DNA from: Alphaproteobacteria bacterium
GTDB lineage: Bacteria > Pseudomonadota > Alphaproteobacteria > DSM-16000 > Inquilinaceae
Assembly (NCBI GenBank): GCA_028281925.1
Contig: JANQIX010000068.1
Span: 1 to 42,860, forward strand
Length of the DNA stretch: 42,860 nucleotides
Direction of reading: 5' to 3'
Position numbers and translations under genes: made by a program
Notes under the pieces: model-generated
What the model was told of the DNA's origin: nothing
The model's database searches: none
What the model saw: the letters and a program-made list of their open reading frames with translations, nothing else
In this document: positions 33,920 through 42,860 of the stretch, piece by piece
Position numbering within the stretch: position 1 is the first letter of the stretch
Layout: each line of letters starts with the position of its first letter

Positions 33920-35595
33920 TCTTCCAGACGCAACGCATCGACCACGCCGATGGCGTCGGCTTCGGCCACGCCGACGCTCATCGCCACTTCCACGCCCAGT
34001 TGCAGGCTGCCTTCCAGCGTGATCGGCACGGCGTGCGACACGCCCTTGGTCAGCATGATGTCGCGGCTCAACAGGTTCGGCACGCGGACATGCATCGACA
34101 GCTCGGGAAAGAAGTTATGGACTGTGCTGACCACCCGTTCCGCGTCGTGCAGATCCCTCAGCGTCACGACGATCGCACTGGCCGTCGATGCCGAGGCCGC
34201 CTTGAGGATCGACGGGACCTTGACGTCGCCAAGGCGGACCTTGTGGCCGCACTGCTTGCCGATAGACACGCGATCGGGACTGACATCGAAGGCGACATAG
34301 GGTGTGCCGGTGCGCTCCAGCACATGGCAGACGATGCGGCCGACCCGCCCGTAGCCGGCGACGATGACGTGGCGGTCGGGAATGTCGCCTGCATCCGGCT
34401 GATCGGCCGGGACCACGTCGCCCCGGGCCGCGAGCCGGTTGGCCAGCGCATAGCCCATCTGGGCGATCAACGGCGTCAGGATCATCGACAGAGAGATGAA
34501 CAGCAGCAGAACGGCAAACAGGAAATTGCCGATCAGACCGGTCGCGGTCGCCGCGCCGAACAGGACGAAGCCGAATTCGCCGCATTGCGGCAGCAGGAAC
34601 GCGACGCGTACCGCCGTTGCGCGCGGCAGCCCGAACGCCCAGCCGAGCCCCAGCAGCACGGCCACCTTGATCGCCATGATCACCAGGACCAGGAGTGATG
34701 CCGTGCCCGGCTGGTCCAGCAGCACGCGGAAATCGATCGACATGCCGACGGAGATGAAGAACAGGCCGATGAACAGGCCTTTGAACGGCTCGATCGCCGC
34801 TTCCATCTGAAACCGATAAGGTGAGGCCGAAAGGAGCATGCCCATCAGAAAGGCGCCCAGCGCCATGGACAGATGCACGAGTTCCATCGCCCAGGCCGCC
34901 GCCAGCACGGCCAGCATGGAGATCATGCCGAAGGCTTCCATGTTGCGACGCCGGGCGGTCTGGGCCAACGCCCAAGGCACAACATAGAGTCCGACGACCA
35001 CGACGCCGGCGATCACGGCGCCGACGCCGGCCGCCCTCTCCCACAACGGCTGCCCGTCATCGGCGTCGCCCATTCCCGACAGCAGCGGCACCAGCGCCAG
35101 CAGGGGCACAATGGCGAGGTCCTGCAGCAGGAGGACGGAGAAGGTGGACCTCCCATGCTCGGTCATCATCTCCCCGCGCTCGTTCAACATCTGCAGCACA
35201 AAGGCGGTCGACGAGAGTGCCAGTCCCAGCCCGACGATGACCGAGACCTCCACGCTCTGGCCAAGCGCCAGGGTCACGGCCCCGATCACCACGCCGGTGA
35301 CAACGACCTGGGCCGTGCCGAAGCCGAAGACGGACCGCCGCATGGCCCAAAGCTTCCGTGGCTCCATCTCCAAGCCGATGATGAACAGGAACAGGACCAC
35401 GCCGATCTCGGTGAAATGGCGCAGCTTGGCGACCTGGGTCGTCACCTCGAAGCCGAAGGGCCCGACAATGGCCCCGGCTGCCAGAAAGCCGAGCACGCCG
35501 CCGAGGCCGAGGCGCTTGGAGAACGAGACGCAAACCGCCGTTACGGCCAGCACGATCACGGCGGCGAGCAGGAAGTCATAAAGGTCGAGGTCCAT
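33871..35595 (-). CDS. CPA2 cation:proton antiporter (Kef/RosB type) with TrkA-N domain
   Basis: 574-aa membrane protein. Residues 1-385 hold about 12-13 helices of the Na+/H+ exchanger fold (GGVLGFLAAGAIVGPFGFEV, FLFIIGLEMEPRKLW, LSSTAFVLQML, LLLQDLAIVPLLALVPLLSG). Residues about 405-520 are a cytosolic TrkA-N/RCK domain with the nucleotide-binding motif VIVAGYGRVGRIVC. Likely exchanges K+ or Na+ for H+. ATG at 35595 follows GGAGAG. Length is close to KefB/KefC relatives. Convergent overlap of 49 bp with phnM. Confidence 0.92.
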   Translation of the reverse strand: MDLDLYDFLLAAVIVLAVTAVCVSFSKRLGLGGVLGFLAAGAIVGPFGFEVTTQVAKLRHFTEIGVVLFLFIIGLEMEPRKLWAMRRSVFGFGTAQVVVTGVVIGAVTLALGQSVEVSVIVGLGLALSSTAFVLQMLNERGEMMTEHGRSTFSVLLLQDLAIVPLLALVPLLSGMGDADDGQPLWERAAGVGAVIAGVVVVGLYVVPWALAQTARRRNMEAFGMISMLAVLAAAWAMELVHLSMALGAFLMGMLLSASPYRFQMEAAIEPFKGLFIGLFFISVGMSIDFRVLLDQPGTASLLVLVIMAIKVAVLLGLGWAFGLPRATAVRVAFLLPQCGEFGFVLFGAATATGLIGNFLFAVLLLFISLSMILTPLIAQMGYALANRLAARGDVVPADQPDAGDIPDRHVIVAGYGRVGRIVCHVLERTGTPYVAFDVSPDRVSIGKQCGHKVRLGDVKVPSILKAASASTASAIVVTLRDLHDAERVVSTVHNFFPELSMHVRVPNLLSRDIMLTKGVSHAVPITLEGSLQLGVEVAMSVGVAEADAIGVVDALRLEDYASLRLQLSGPKPAA

Positions 35596-35757
35596 GTCTC
35601 TCCAGTCCGATCGGCCACGAAAAAGGGGCGTCCGAGCCCCTAGGGGAATTCGACAGCAATCTAAGCGACGGATCATGGCGTCGAGTGCCCCGCGGTACAA
35701 CCATTCCGGTGGCCGCGGTCCCCGTTCCCGGAGTCACACCACCCTGATCCGCCCGCG

Positions 35758-35786
35758 TTGACAGTGCCCCCGGTTCGGCCGACATT
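35758..35786 (+). promoter_or_regulatory. putative etfB promoter
   Basis: A perfect -35 TTGACA (35758-35763) is followed after 17 nt by GACATT (35781-35786), a weak -10. The start codon of etfB lies 77 nt further on. The remainder of 35596-35862 shows nothing else. Confidence 0.4.
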
Positions 35787-35862
35787 GCCCATAATCCGAG
35801 AGGCGCCGGCACGAGCGCCGGATGACGTCGCCCAAGGCACGCGAACAGAGGTGATACGAACG

Positions 35863-36612
35863 ATGAAGGTCCTGGTGCCCGTAAAGCGGGTGATCGACTA
35901 CAACGTAAAGGTCCGCGTTAAGACGGACGGATCGGGCGTCGATCTCACCAACGTCAAGATGTCGATGAACCCCTTCGACGAGATCGCGGTGGAAGAGGCG
36001 ATCCGGTTGAAGGAGGGTGGAACGGCGAGCGAAGTGATCGTCGCTTCCATAGGCGTGCAGCAATGCCAGGAGACGATCCGCACCGCGCTGGCCATGGGCG
36101 CGGACCGCGGCATCCACGTGAAGTCGGATGAAGAGCTGCAGCCGCTGGCGGTCGCCAAGATGCTGCAGGCGATCGTCGCGCAGGAAGGCCCGTCGCTGGT
36201 GCTGCTGGGCAAACAGGCGATCGATGATGACGCCAACCAGACCGGCCAGATGCTGGCGGCCCTCTTGGGCTGGCCGCAGGCCACCTTCGCCTCGAAGCTG
36301 GCTCCGGCAGATGGCGCGCTTAACGTGACGCGCGAGGTGGATGGCGGCTTGCAGACGGTATGGGTCAAGCTGCCGGCGATCGTGACCGTTGACTTGCGGC
36401 TGAACGAGCCGCGCTATGCCAGCCTGCCCAACATCATGAAGGCGAAGAAGAAGCCTATCGCGGCCAGCACGCCGGAAGACCTGGGCGTGAGCGCCGCCCC
36501 GCGCCTGAAGACGCTGGGCGTGGTGGAACCTCCGAAGCGCCAGGGCGGTGTCAAGGTCGCCTCGGTGGAGGAACTGGTGGACAAGCTGAAGAACGACGCG
36601 CGGGTTATCTAG
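35863..36612 (+). CDS. etfB: electron transfer flavoprotein beta subunit
   Basis: 249 aa, normal length. Starts [20 protein letters not shown]; contains [35 protein letters not shown] (AMP/nucleotide loop) and the C-terminal recognition-loop region [12 protein letters not shown]. With EtfA it carries electrons from acyl-CoA and other dehydrogenases to ETF-ubiquinone oxidoreductase. AGAGGTGATA precedes the ATG. 24 nt before etfA. Confidence 0.97.
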   Translation: MKVLVPVKRVIDYNVKVRVKTDGSGVDLTNVKMSMNPFDEIAVEEAIRLKEGGTASEVIVASIGVQQCQETIRTALAMGADRGIHVKSDEELQPLAVAKMLQAIVAQEGPSLVLLGKQAIDDDANQTGQMLAALLGWPQATFASKLAPADGALNVTREVDGGLQTVWVKLPAIVTVDLRLNEPRYASLPNIMKAKKKPIAASTPEDLGVSAAPRLKTLGVVEPPKRQGGVKVASVEELVDKLKNDARVI

Positions 36613-36636
36613 GGAACGCCGGAGAGAGCAATTCAG

Positions 36637-37578
36637 ATGAGCATTCTTGTCATTGCGGAACACGACAACGAGACGCTGAAGCCCGCGACGCTGAACGCCG
36701 TCGGTGCCGCCGCTCAGGTCGGCGGCGACATCCACATCCTGGTGGCAGGAACCGGCTGCAAGCCGGCGGCAGAGGCCGCAGGCCAGGTGGCCGGTGTGGC
36801 CAAGGTTCTGATGGCCGACGCCCCGGCGCTGGATCACCAGATGGCCGAAGTGTTGGCGCCACTGGTGGTGGGTCTTGCCACCGGCTACAGCCATGTGATG
36901 GCCCCGGCGACCACCAACGGCAAGAACCTGCTGCCGCGCGTCGGCGCGCTGTTGGACGTGCAGCCGATCTCCGACATCTCGGCCGTGGACTCGCCGGATA
37001 CCTTCCAGCGCCCGATCTATGCCGGCAACGCCATCGCCACGGTGCAGTCCAGCGATCCGATCAAGGTGATCACCGTGCGCGCCACGGCCTTCGATGCGGT
37101 CGAGCCGACAGGGTCCACCGCCCCTATCGAGACGGTCGATGCGCCGGAGGATCCGGGCCTTTCCCGCTTCGTCGGGCAAGAGCTCAGCGACAGCTCGCGG
37201 CCGGAGCTGACCTCGGCCCGTGTCGTCGTCTCCGGCGGCCGCGGCATGGGCAGTGCGGAGGCGTTCAATATTCTCGACGGCCTCGCCGACCATCTGGGGG
37301 CCGCGATTGGCGCCAGCCGCGCGGCGGTGGATGCGGGCTATGTGCCCAACGACTATCAGGTCGGCCAGACCGGCAAGGTCGTGGCGCCTGAGCTTTATGT
37401 CGCCATCGGCATCTCCGGGGCGATCCAGCACCTGGCGGGGATGAAGGACAGCAAGGTGATCGTCGCCATCAATAAGGACGAAGAGGCGCCGATTTTCCAG
37501 ATCGCCGATTACGGCCTGGTCGCCGACTTGTTCAAGGCCGTGCCGGAGCTTGAGGCAGAGCTGAAGAAAGCCGGCTGA
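36637..37578 (+). CDS. etfA: electron transfer flavoprotein alpha subunit
   Basis: 313 aa. The C-terminal FAD-binding signature is complete: [20 protein letters not shown] then [20 protein letters not shown]. The N-terminal domain starts [26 protein letters not shown] lies 10 nt before the ATG. Forms the heterodimer with EtfB, encoded just upstream. Confidence 0.97.
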   Translation: MSILVIAEHDNETLKPATLNAVGAAAQVGGDIHILVAGTGCKPAAEAAGQVAGVAKVLMADAPALDHQMAEVLAPLVVGLATGYSHVMAPATTNGKNLLPRVGALLDVQPISDISAVDSPDTFQRPIYAGNAIATVQSSDPIKVITVRATAFDAVEPTGSTAPIETVDAPEDPGLSRFVGQELSDSSRPELTSARVVVSGGRGMGSAEAFNILDGLADHLGAAIGASRAAVDAGYVPNDYQVGQTGKVVAPELYVAIGISGAIQHLAGMKDSKVIVAINKDEEAPIFQIADYGLVADLFKAVPELEAELKKAG

Positions 37579-37583
37579 ACCAA

Positions 37584-37604
37584 GGGCCGACAAGAGCTCG
37601 GCCC
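37584..37604 (+). terminator. hairpin after etfA
   Basis: GGGCCGA-CAAGAGC-TCGGCCC, a perfect 7-bp stem starting 6 nt after the etfA stop and followed by CCCCCTTT. Probable intrinsic terminator with a poor T-run. Confidence 0.5.
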
Positions 37605-37704
37605 CCCCTTTCGCCTCGGCGGCGTCCGCTCCTCGTCCAACAGGCGGATGCCTCGGATTTGATGGCGGGAGAACCGGACTTTTTATTGTCGCTGGAGATT
37701 TACG

Positions 37705-37776
37705 GGGATCAGCGGTATCTGTTTTCCCTTCACAGTCTAACCGACTGCTGATCCCTTCGTCTGAAGCCGGTATACC
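37705..37776 (+). promoter_or_regulatory. putative leaderless pyk promoter with inverted repeat
   Basis: GGGATCAGC (37705-37713) and GCTGATCCC (37747-37755) are a perfect 9-bp inverted repeat with a 33-nt loop. The right arm covers CTGATC, a weak -35, 17 nt before TATACC (37771-37776). That -10 ends 7 nt before the pyk ATG, so transcription would begin at or next to the start codon. No Shine-Dalgarno is visible. Confidence 0.4.
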
Positions 37777-37783
37777 TTCGCCG

Positions 37784-39199
37784 ATGCGACGCTATCGCCA
37801 AACCAAGATACTGGCCACGCTCGGGCCTGCCACAGCTGACCGCGAGAAGATTGCCGCCCTGTTCGAGGCGGGCGCCGACATCTTCCGCATGAATTTCAGC
37901 CACGGCACGCATGACGGGCACAAGGCCGTCTATGACGCCATCCGCGAGGTGGAGGCTGAAGCCGGCCGACCCATCGGTGTGCTGGCGGACCTGCAGGGTC
38001 CGAAGCTGCGTCTGGGCAGGTTTGCCGAGGGCAAGGTCTGGCTGGAACCCGGCGCGCCGTTCCGACTGGACCTGACGGAGCAACCCGGCACCGAACGTCG
38101 CGCACCCCTGCCGCATGCGGAGATTTTCAAGGCGCTCGCGCACGGCTCCGAATTGCTGCTGGACGACGGAAAGGTGCGGCTGCGCGTCGAGTCCTGCGGC
38201 CACGGCTATGCCGATACGCGCGTGGTGGTCGGCGGCTGGCTGTCCGACCGGAAGGGCGTCAACCTGCCGAATATCCGGCTGGAGATCTCCGCGCTGACGG
38301 AGAAGGACCGGAGCGATCTGGCCTTTGCGCTCGACATCGGCGTCGACTGGGTGGCGCTCTCGTTCGTGCAGCGGCCGGAAGACCTGGTCGAGGCGCGCGA
38401 GCTGACGCAACGCCGCGTCGGCCTGATGGCCAAGCTGGAGAAACCGTCCGCGATCGCGCAGCTGGACGAGGTAGTGGCGCAGGCCGACGCCGTGATGGTG
38501 GCGCGCGGCGATCTGGGCGTGGAGATGCAGCCGGAAGACGTGCCGGTGCTGCAGAGCCAGATCGTCGACATCTGCCGCGGCGCCGGCAAGCCGGTGGTGA
38601 TCGCCACCCAGATGCTGGACTCCATGGTCCGCTCCCCGACACCGACGCGGGCCGAGGCCTCCGACGTTGCCACTGCCGTCTATCAGGGCGTCGACGCGGT
38701 GATGCTGTCGGCCGAATCCGCCGTCGGGGATTACCCTGTGCAATCGGTGGCGATGATGGACCGCATCATCAAGCGGGTGCAGCGCGACCCTAAGTTCCGC
38801 AGCGTGATCGACGCCTATACGCCACCGCCACGCGCGATGGAGGCCGACGCCGTCACCACCGGCGCCCGCCAAATGGCCGAGACCCTCTCAGCCGCCCTGA
38901 TCGTGACCTATACCAACAGCGGCTCGACCGCCTTCCGTGGCGCCCGCCGGCGGCCGGAGACGCAGTTGCTGGCGCTGACGCCTGACATCCGCACGGCCCG
39001 CCGCATGGCGGTGGTTTGGGGCGTGGAGGCGCTGGTGGTCGACCATTTCGAGAGTTCGGACGAAATGGCCACGGCCGCCTCGGAGGTGGCGATTGCCGAG
39101 GGCTTCGCCCGGTCCGGCGACGCAATCGTGATGACGGCAGGCTTCCCCTTGCGCACCTCCGGCACCACCAACGGCCTCAGGATCATCCGCGTGCCGTAG
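37784..39199 (+). CDS. pyk: pyruvate kinase
   Basis: 471 aa. Converts phosphoenolpyruvate and ADP to pyruvate and ATP at the end of glycolysis. Key segments: RQTKILATLGPAT, IFRMNFSHGTHDGHK, VALSFVQRPEDLVEA, active-site Lys in GLMAKLEKPSAI, metal/substrate loop VMVARGDLGVEM, and MLDSMVRSPTPTRAEASDVA with AVMLSAESAVGDYP. The C-terminal allosteric domain is present (about 350-471). Standard length. It appears to lack a ribosome-binding site. Confidence 0.97.
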   Translation: MRRYRQTKILATLGPATADREKIAALFEAGADIFRMNFSHGTHDGHKAVYDAIREVEAEAGRPIGVLADLQGPKLRLGRFAEGKVWLEPGAPFRLDLTEQPGTERRAPLPHAEIFKALAHGSELLLDDGKVRLRVESCGHGYADTRVVVGGWLSDRKGVNLPNIRLEISALTEKDRSDLAFALDIGVDWVALSFVQRPEDLVEARELTQRRVGLMAKLEKPSAIAQLDEVVAQADAVMVARGDLGVEMQPEDVPVLQSQIVDICRGAGKPVVIATQMLDSMVRSPTPTRAEASDVATAVYQGVDAVMLSAESAVGDYPVQSVAMMDRIIKRVQRDPKFRSVIDAYTPPPRAMEADAVTTGARQMAETLSAALIVTYTNSGSTAFRGARRRPETQLLALTPDIRTARRMAVVWGVEALVVDHFESSDEMATAASEVAIAEGFARSGDAIVMTAGFPLRTSGTTNGLRIIRVP

Positions 39200-39211
39200 G
39201 GATGCGGGTGG

Positions 39212-39913
39212 CTAGACCGGCCAGGCGGGCACGCCGAAGGCCCAGGTATGCAGATGGATGATGGCGGCGTAGACGGCGATCACAATCGCCAGTCGCCACC
39301 ACCCGAACTCCAGCGTAGCGCGCCCGAACGACTGGCGGCCACCGACAATGGCAGCAAAGGGAACGTTCGACGTCACCGCGGCGAAGCGCGTGAACGCGTC
39401 CGGTTCGCGCCGACGGTACTTGGCATCAATGGTCATAGATCCCACGACGGCAAGCACGGTGAGGCCGCCGAACATGACCAGTGACGCCGTATCGCCATTC
39501 GCCAGCAGATGCCCAATCCCCCAGAGGCCGACGCCCCACAGGAACGGATTGCGGCTGATGCGCAGGATGCCCTTGACGATGTCATCCCGCTCAAGCGCAC
39601 CCTCCGCCCCCGCCATGGTGGGGTTCTTCGTGCTCAAGCCGCCGACCACGAAGATGAGCGCAATAAACACCAGCACCAGCGCAGCGTACTGGCCGCCCGG
39701 CCCGAGCCAATAGACCTCCCGGCCCGGAACCGCATCGTTGTAGGAAGATGACATCCAGACAATGCTGGCCAATGCCACCACGGAATAGACGATACGGAAG
39801 GCTCGCTCACCCAGCTTCGCCGCAATCGAGCCGCGCACCGGCCTCGACGAAAGCAGAAGATGTCCGCCAACGAAGATGAGCGCGGCGACACAGAGCTGGG
39901 TGAAGGCATCCAT
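39212..39913 (-). CDS. NnrU family membrane protein
   Basis: 233-aa polytopic membrane protein with about six helices. ISRNPFLWGVGLWGIGHLLA is the core NnrU/isoprenylcysteine methyltransferase-like segment; FVGGHLLLSSRPVRGSIAAK starts the protein. NnrU was first linked to nitric oxide reduction and is also found in other contexts; its role is unclear. Last of four same-direction genes; 18 nt after the DsbA-like gene. Confidence 0.88.
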   Translation of the reverse strand: MDAFTQLCVAALIFVGGHLLLSSRPVRGSIAAKLGERAFRIVYSVVALASIVWMSSSYNDAVPGREVYWLGPGGQYAALVLVFIALIFVVGGLSTKNPTMAGAEGALERDDIVKGILRISRNPFLWGVGLWGIGHLLANGDTASLVMFGGLTVLAVVGSMTIDAKYRRREPDAFTRFAAVTSNVPFAAIVGGRQSFGRATLEFGWWRLAIVIAVYAAIIHLHTWAFGVPAWPV

Positions 39914-39931
39914 AGTCGCTCAGATACTCCG

Positions 39932-40630
39932 TCAGCCCCCCTCCGCGCCTTGCGGTTCGATGACGCGGGCCACATTAGCGAGCTGCTGCAGGATCCTGGC
40001 ATAGGTCTCCACACCCTGGGCGCCGGTCGCCACATGCCGCCGGTTGAAGACCATGGCGGGCACCGCATGAATTCCCTGTGACATCCAGCCGGCCTGTTGC
40101 GCCCGAACCGGGCGTGCGAACCGGCCATCGGCCAGAGCGTCCGCTGCCTCAGCCCCGTCAAGGCCGATCGAAGCAGCGATATCGGCCAGGATCTCCGGAT
40201 CGTTCAGATCCTTGCGATCCGTAAAGAACGCGCCAAACAGGGCCATCTTCATGTCGTGCTGCCGACCCTGTGTCTCCGCCCAATGCAACAGCTGGTGCGC
40301 TCGGAAGGTGTTCACCATCCGCATGTCGTCTGCGTAGTTGAAAGTGAACCCCAGCTCCGCCCCCAAGGCCGTCAGACGCGCACGGGCTTTGCGGCTGCCC
40401 TCGGGCGTGGTGCCGTATTTGGCGGCCAGATGCTCGCGCAGGTTCTCGCCCTCTTCCGCCATGTCCAGGTTCAGCTCGAACGGATGCCAATGGATGTCGG
40501 CCGTCACGCCGCTCTCATCCAAGGCACGCTGGAGCTGCTTGTACCCGATAATGCACCAGGGGCAGACGACATCGGACACGATGTCGACCCGCAGCGTCGA
40601 CCCGGCATCCGGTTCAGCTGAGGAGGTCAT
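39932..40630 (-). CDS. DsbA family (FrnE-like) thiol oxidoreductase
   Basis: 232-aa cytoplasmic protein (no signal peptide). The thioredoxin-fold active site CPWC appears in VSDVVCPWCIIGYKQLQRAL; GIHAVPAMVFNRR supplies the cis-Pro. The long helical insert matches the 2-hydroxychromene-2-carboxylate isomerase/DsbA-like FrnE group, implicated in disulfide chemistry and stress tolerance. GGAG lies 8 nt before the ATG; GST ends 12 nt upstream. Confidence 0.92.
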   Translation of the reverse strand: MTSSAEPDAGSTLRVDIVSDVVCPWCIIGYKQLQRALDESGVTADIHWHPFELNLDMAEEGENLREHLAAKYGTTPEGSRKARARLTALGAELGFTFNYADDMRMVNTFRAHQLLHWAETQGRQHDMKMALFGAFFTDRKDLNDPEILADIAASIGLDGAEAADALADGRFARPVRAQQAGWMSQGIHAVPAMVFNRRHVATGAQGVETYARILQQLANVARVIEPQGAEGG

Positions 40631-40642
40631 GCCCGGTCTCCT

Positions 40643-41347
40643 TCAGTCTTTGAACCGCGCGGCATTCGCGGCAGCCGCAGCGGCGACATCGCCTTTGCCG
40701 AAGAAGGCGGGACGCGGTTCGGGAAGCTGCAGCGCGGCCTGCGTCTTCGGCCGGGCATCGATCCTGTCCAGCCAGGCGTTCAGGTTGTCCAACCCCTCGA
40801 CGGACACCGTGGACCAGAAATGCGAGCGCGCCCAGGGATAGGTGGCCATGTCGGCGATGGAATAGTCGTCTCCCACCAGCCATTCGCGACCGGCCAGGCG
40901 TGTGTCCAGAACCTCCAAAAGCCGGCGGGTTTCGTCGCCATAGCGCTTGATGGCATAGGGGACGTCATCCCCGTTCGGCTTGGCAATGCGCTGGAAGTAC
41001 ATCACCTGGCCCATCATCGGGCCGATGCCGGACATCTGGAACATCAGCCATTGCAAGGTCTCCGACCGCAGGTTCGGATCGTCGGACAGGAACTTTCCGT
41101 ACTTCTCCGCCAGATACCAGAGGATGGCGCCCGATTCGAACACGGCGAAACCGCCATTGCCGCGGTCCACGATGGTCGGGATCCGGCCGTTGGGGTTGAG
41201 CTTCACGTAGTCCGGCGCCTTCTGCTCCTTCTTCGCAAAGCTGATCGGCGTCAACTCATAATCGATGTCGCCCTCATGCAGGAAGATCAGGGGCTTCCAG
41301 CCGTTCATCGTGCTGGCGGTGTAGAGGTGGATGTCAGGCTGCGACAC
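40643..41347 (-). CDS. glutathione S-transferase (Ure2p/YfcG-like)
   Basis: 234 aa (GTG start with GGAG upstream). The thioredoxin-fold N-domain has [32 protein letters not shown] and [15 protein letters not shown] (glutathione site). The helical C-domain (about 95-215) includes [16 protein letters not shown]. The T-x-N-x-x-K motif points to the nu-class/Ure2p-like group with disulfide-bond reductase activity. Overlaps the end of the MdaB-like gene by 14 nt. Confidence 0.93.
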   Translation of the reverse strand: MSQPDIHLYTASTMNGWKPLIFLHEGDIDYELTPISFAKKEQKAPDYVKLNPNGRIPTIVDRGNGGFAVFESGAILWYLAEKYGKFLSDDPNLRSETLQWLMFQMSGIGPMMGQVMYFQRIAKPNGDDVPYAIKRYGDETRRLLEVLDTRLAGREWLVGDDYSIADMATYPWARSHFWSTVSVEGLDNLNAWLDRIDARPKTQAALQLPEPRPAFFGKGDVAAAAAANAARFKD

Positions 41348-41954
41348 GGGAGGTCTCCAACTCTGCCGGCCCGAAGGCGGCATTCAAATGATCAGCGAAA
41401 CGGGCGAAGTCTGCCTCCGCTCGCGGGGTCTTGATGACGTCATACGCGGCGAAGGTGGGCAGCGCTTCCATGCCGAAGAAGCGGAAGTTCATGTGCTGCG
41501 GCCACATCAGATCGTCGACCGACCGGCCGCCGAACAGATATTCCGCCGGATCGTCGAAGGCCGCTGCCGGCGCGTTGAAGGTCAGCGATAGCATATACTT
41601 GCGCCCCGTCAACGTTCCGCCGGAGCCGTATTGGCGCGATGCATCCTCGCGCGAACGGCCGTCGCCGTTAGCCAGACGGCCATCCATGCCGGCGGAATAC
41701 ACCTCGTCCATGTATTTCTTCAGACTCCATGGCGCCCCCATCCAGTTCACCGGGAACTGCAGCAGGATGGCATCGGCCCATTGGTGGCTGGCGATTTCGG
41801 CCTCGACATCCCAGCCCTTGGCAACCTCGGTCACGCGAACCTTGTGGCCAAGGGATTCGAGATGGGTGCGCGCACGCTCCACAAAGGCGGCGTTCAGCCG
41901 GCCTTGCGAAGACGGATAGGGCTGATGCCCGTTGATGATCAGGATGTTCGTCAT
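41334..41954 (-). CDS. NAD(P)H-dependent quinone oxidoreductase, MdaB-like flavodoxin fold
   Basis: 206 aa. A flavodoxin-like fold starts [39 protein letters not shown] is the FMN/FAD-binding loop of the MdaB/NQO1-like family, followed by [17 protein letters not shown]. Two-electron quinone reduction protects from redox cycling. ATG at 41954; the ribosome-binding site is weak. First gene of a four-gene operon, divergent from hxlR-type regulator. Confidence 0.9.
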   Translation of the reverse strand: MTNILIINGHQPYPSSQGRLNAAFVERARTHLESLGHKVRVTEVAKGWDVEAEIASHQWADAILLQFPVNWMGAPWSLKKYMDEVYSAGMDGRLANGDGRSREDASRQYGSGGTLTGRKYMLSLTFNAPAAAFDDPAEYLFGGRSVDDLMWPQHMNFRFFGMEALPTFAAYDVIKTPRAEADFARFADHLNAAFGPAELETSRVAA

Positions 41955-42043
41955 GGTGCGACCGTCGTCCCGTCTGCCCGATGCCATGCAACGGGCGGTT
42001 GGCGTTGCGGCCCGACAGATGTTGATGGCGGACACGAAAATCA

Positions 42044-42080
42044 ACTAGTATACTTTCGGTAACCTACTGGCGTGAGGTTA
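42044..42080. promoter_or_regulatory. divergent promoter/operator of the HxlR-controlled operon
   Basis: AGTATACT (42047-42054) is a perfect palindrome that supplies a TATACT -10 on both strands. It is followed by TAACC-N11-GGTTA (42060-42064 and 42076-42080), a perfect inverted repeat just before the HxlR start. The arrangement suggests one HxlR dimer site controlling both directions. Confidence 0.55.
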
Positions 42081-42088
42081 GTGCATAC

Positions 42089-42475
42089 ATGAAGGCACAG
42101 GTGCTGAGCGACACGCGGCGGCGCAAGACGGTCCGCGATGCGTGTGCGGAACCCTGCGCGATCGAGCGCGGCATGCGCATTCTCGGCGGCAAGTGGACGG
42201 GCTCGATCCTCTGGCATCTGAAGGACGGCCCCGTACGGTTCAACGACATCGCCCGCATGATCGCCGGGGCCAGCAAGAAGATGATCACCGAACGCCTGCG
42301 CCAGCTGGAAGACCATGGGCTGGTGGACCGCCGGGTGCTCGACACCTCGCCGGTGGCCGTGGAATACGCGATCACCCCGCTCGGCCGGACGGCGCTCGAC
42401 TGCCTTGACGAACTGCGGCGTTGGTCTGAGAGCCTGCCGGCGTCGATGAATGGCGGTGCTGCGGGGGAAACTTGA
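42089..42475 (+). CDS. HxlR family transcriptional regulator
   Basis: 128-aa winged-helix protein. PCAIERGMRILGGKWTGSIL followed by LKDGPVRFNDIARMIAGASK and ITERLRQLEDHGLVDRRV is the full HxlR signature, with the N-terminal Cys in the position used for aldehyde/electrophile or quinone sensing in relatives. It sits divergent from the MdaB-GST-DsbA-NnrU operon, which it likely represses until stressed. Confidence 0.93.
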   Translation: MKAQVLSDTRRRKTVRDACAEPCAIERGMRILGGKWTGSILWHLKDGPVRFNDIARMIAGASKKMITERLRQLEDHGLVDRRVLDTSPVAVEYAITPLGRTALDCLDELRRWSESLPASMNGGAAGET

Positions 42476-42506
42476 GCCGTCTTGGCTATCCGATCGACGC
42501 CATCCT

Positions 42507-42860
42507 TCAGCCTAAAGCCGCAATCCATTCAGACCACGCGTCGATGGACTCCGCGAACGCGCTATCTGTGAGGTCTTCCAGATAGGATCGGCCGTGATCC
42601 GAAAGTGCCACGATCTGATAGGCGACGCCGACGCGGGTGCGCGCAGCCCCCTCCGACCTGCAGCGCACGTCGACGAAGGCGACCAGCGATCCGGGCGTCA
42701 CTCGCAGATAGCGGGCATGAAGTTGTTCCGGCTGCCAGGACAGGCAGGTCCAAACTGATGTCTCGCCGTCCTTCTCGGTCGTGAAGACCATGTCTTCAGC
42801 AGTTTCGCCGGTTTCGGGCCGGATATAGGTGGGCGCCCATCCGGGCACCCACGCCTCTTC
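42507..42860 (-). CDS. SRPBCC (START/Bet v1-like) protein, 5' end cut by the window edge
   Basis: Reading frame runs open to the right edge (EEAWVPGWAPTYIRPETG at the cut end), so the N-terminus is missing; 117 residues are visible. FTTEKDGETSVWTCLSW and RYLRVTPGSLVAFVDVRC form antiparallel strands and AFAESIDAWSEWIAAL the long C-terminal helix of the SRPBCC fold. Relatives bind lipids or hydrophobic ligands. A GTG at 42848 is not taken as start because homologous-looking sequence precedes it. Confidence 0.75.
   Translation of the reverse strand, partial: EEAWVPGWAPTYIRPETGETAEDMVFTTEKDGETSVWTCLSWQPEQLHARYLRVTPGSLVAFVDVRCRSEGAARTRVGVAYQIVALSDHGRSYLEDLTDSAFAESIDAWSEWIAALG

Overview
The window is about two-thirds G+C, gene-dense and without mobile-element genes. 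Gene content points to an alphaproteobacterium: a short SRP RNA, obgE-proB coupling, etfBA, phnDCE with phnM, and NnrU. Rhodospirillales-like is my guess. No rRNA, tRNA, CRISPR or prophage signal was seen.

Left end (1-1300): the solute-binding protein of a NitT/TauT-type ABC transporter of the urea/guanidine-carboxylase-associated family. Its leader carries a recognisable guanidine-I (ykkC) riboswitch. The transporter is therefore better read as a guanidine importer; its other subunits would lie beyond position 1.

Exoprotein island (1487-17088): the most unusual part. (i) A 1031-aa secreted protein has a laminin-B-like domain followed by six tandem units of exactly 115 residues plus a degenerate seventh. 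(ii) Convergent to it, 7 nt away, is a 3616-aa Sec-exported RHS/YD-repeat protein. Its RHS core ends near residue 1418 and is followed by about 2200 more residues: an HELRH metallopeptidase-like domain, a Pro/Thr/Gly/Arg-rich linker, a hydrophobic segment, Ig-like modules, a TolB/PD40-like propeller and a C-terminal membrane anchor with a basic tail. (iii) Divergent from it is a 524-aa secreted protein ending in fibronectin type III. No PAAR, VgrG or clear immunity gene is present. A surface-anchored RHS assembly fits better than an ordinary polymorphic toxin.

17178-22047: SRP RNA; a TetR regulator divergent from a VOC-domain gene with a palindrome between them; a TauE/SafE permease; azlC-azlD (branched-chain amino acid export) with a GNAT gene; and a MarR-GNAT fusion with a palindromic operator.

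22094-27953: proB-obgE (4-nt overlap), a small unknown gene, a LysR regulator, a secreted Cys-rich protein, and a MAPEG-cupin-TetR operon. That operon's promoter spacer holds an 18-bp near-palindrome.

28181-35595: a secreted TPR protein; a phosphonate-type ABC transporter (phnD-phnC-phnE) divergent from phnM, with a Pho-box-like repeat between; and a CPA2/Kef-type antiporter whose 3' end overlaps phnM by 49 bp.

35863-42860: etfBA, pyruvate kinase (apparently leaderless), and a four-gene redox/detoxification operon (MdaB-like reductase, GST, DsbA/FrnE-like, NnrU) divergent from an HxlR regulator. An SRPBCC gene is cut by the right edge.
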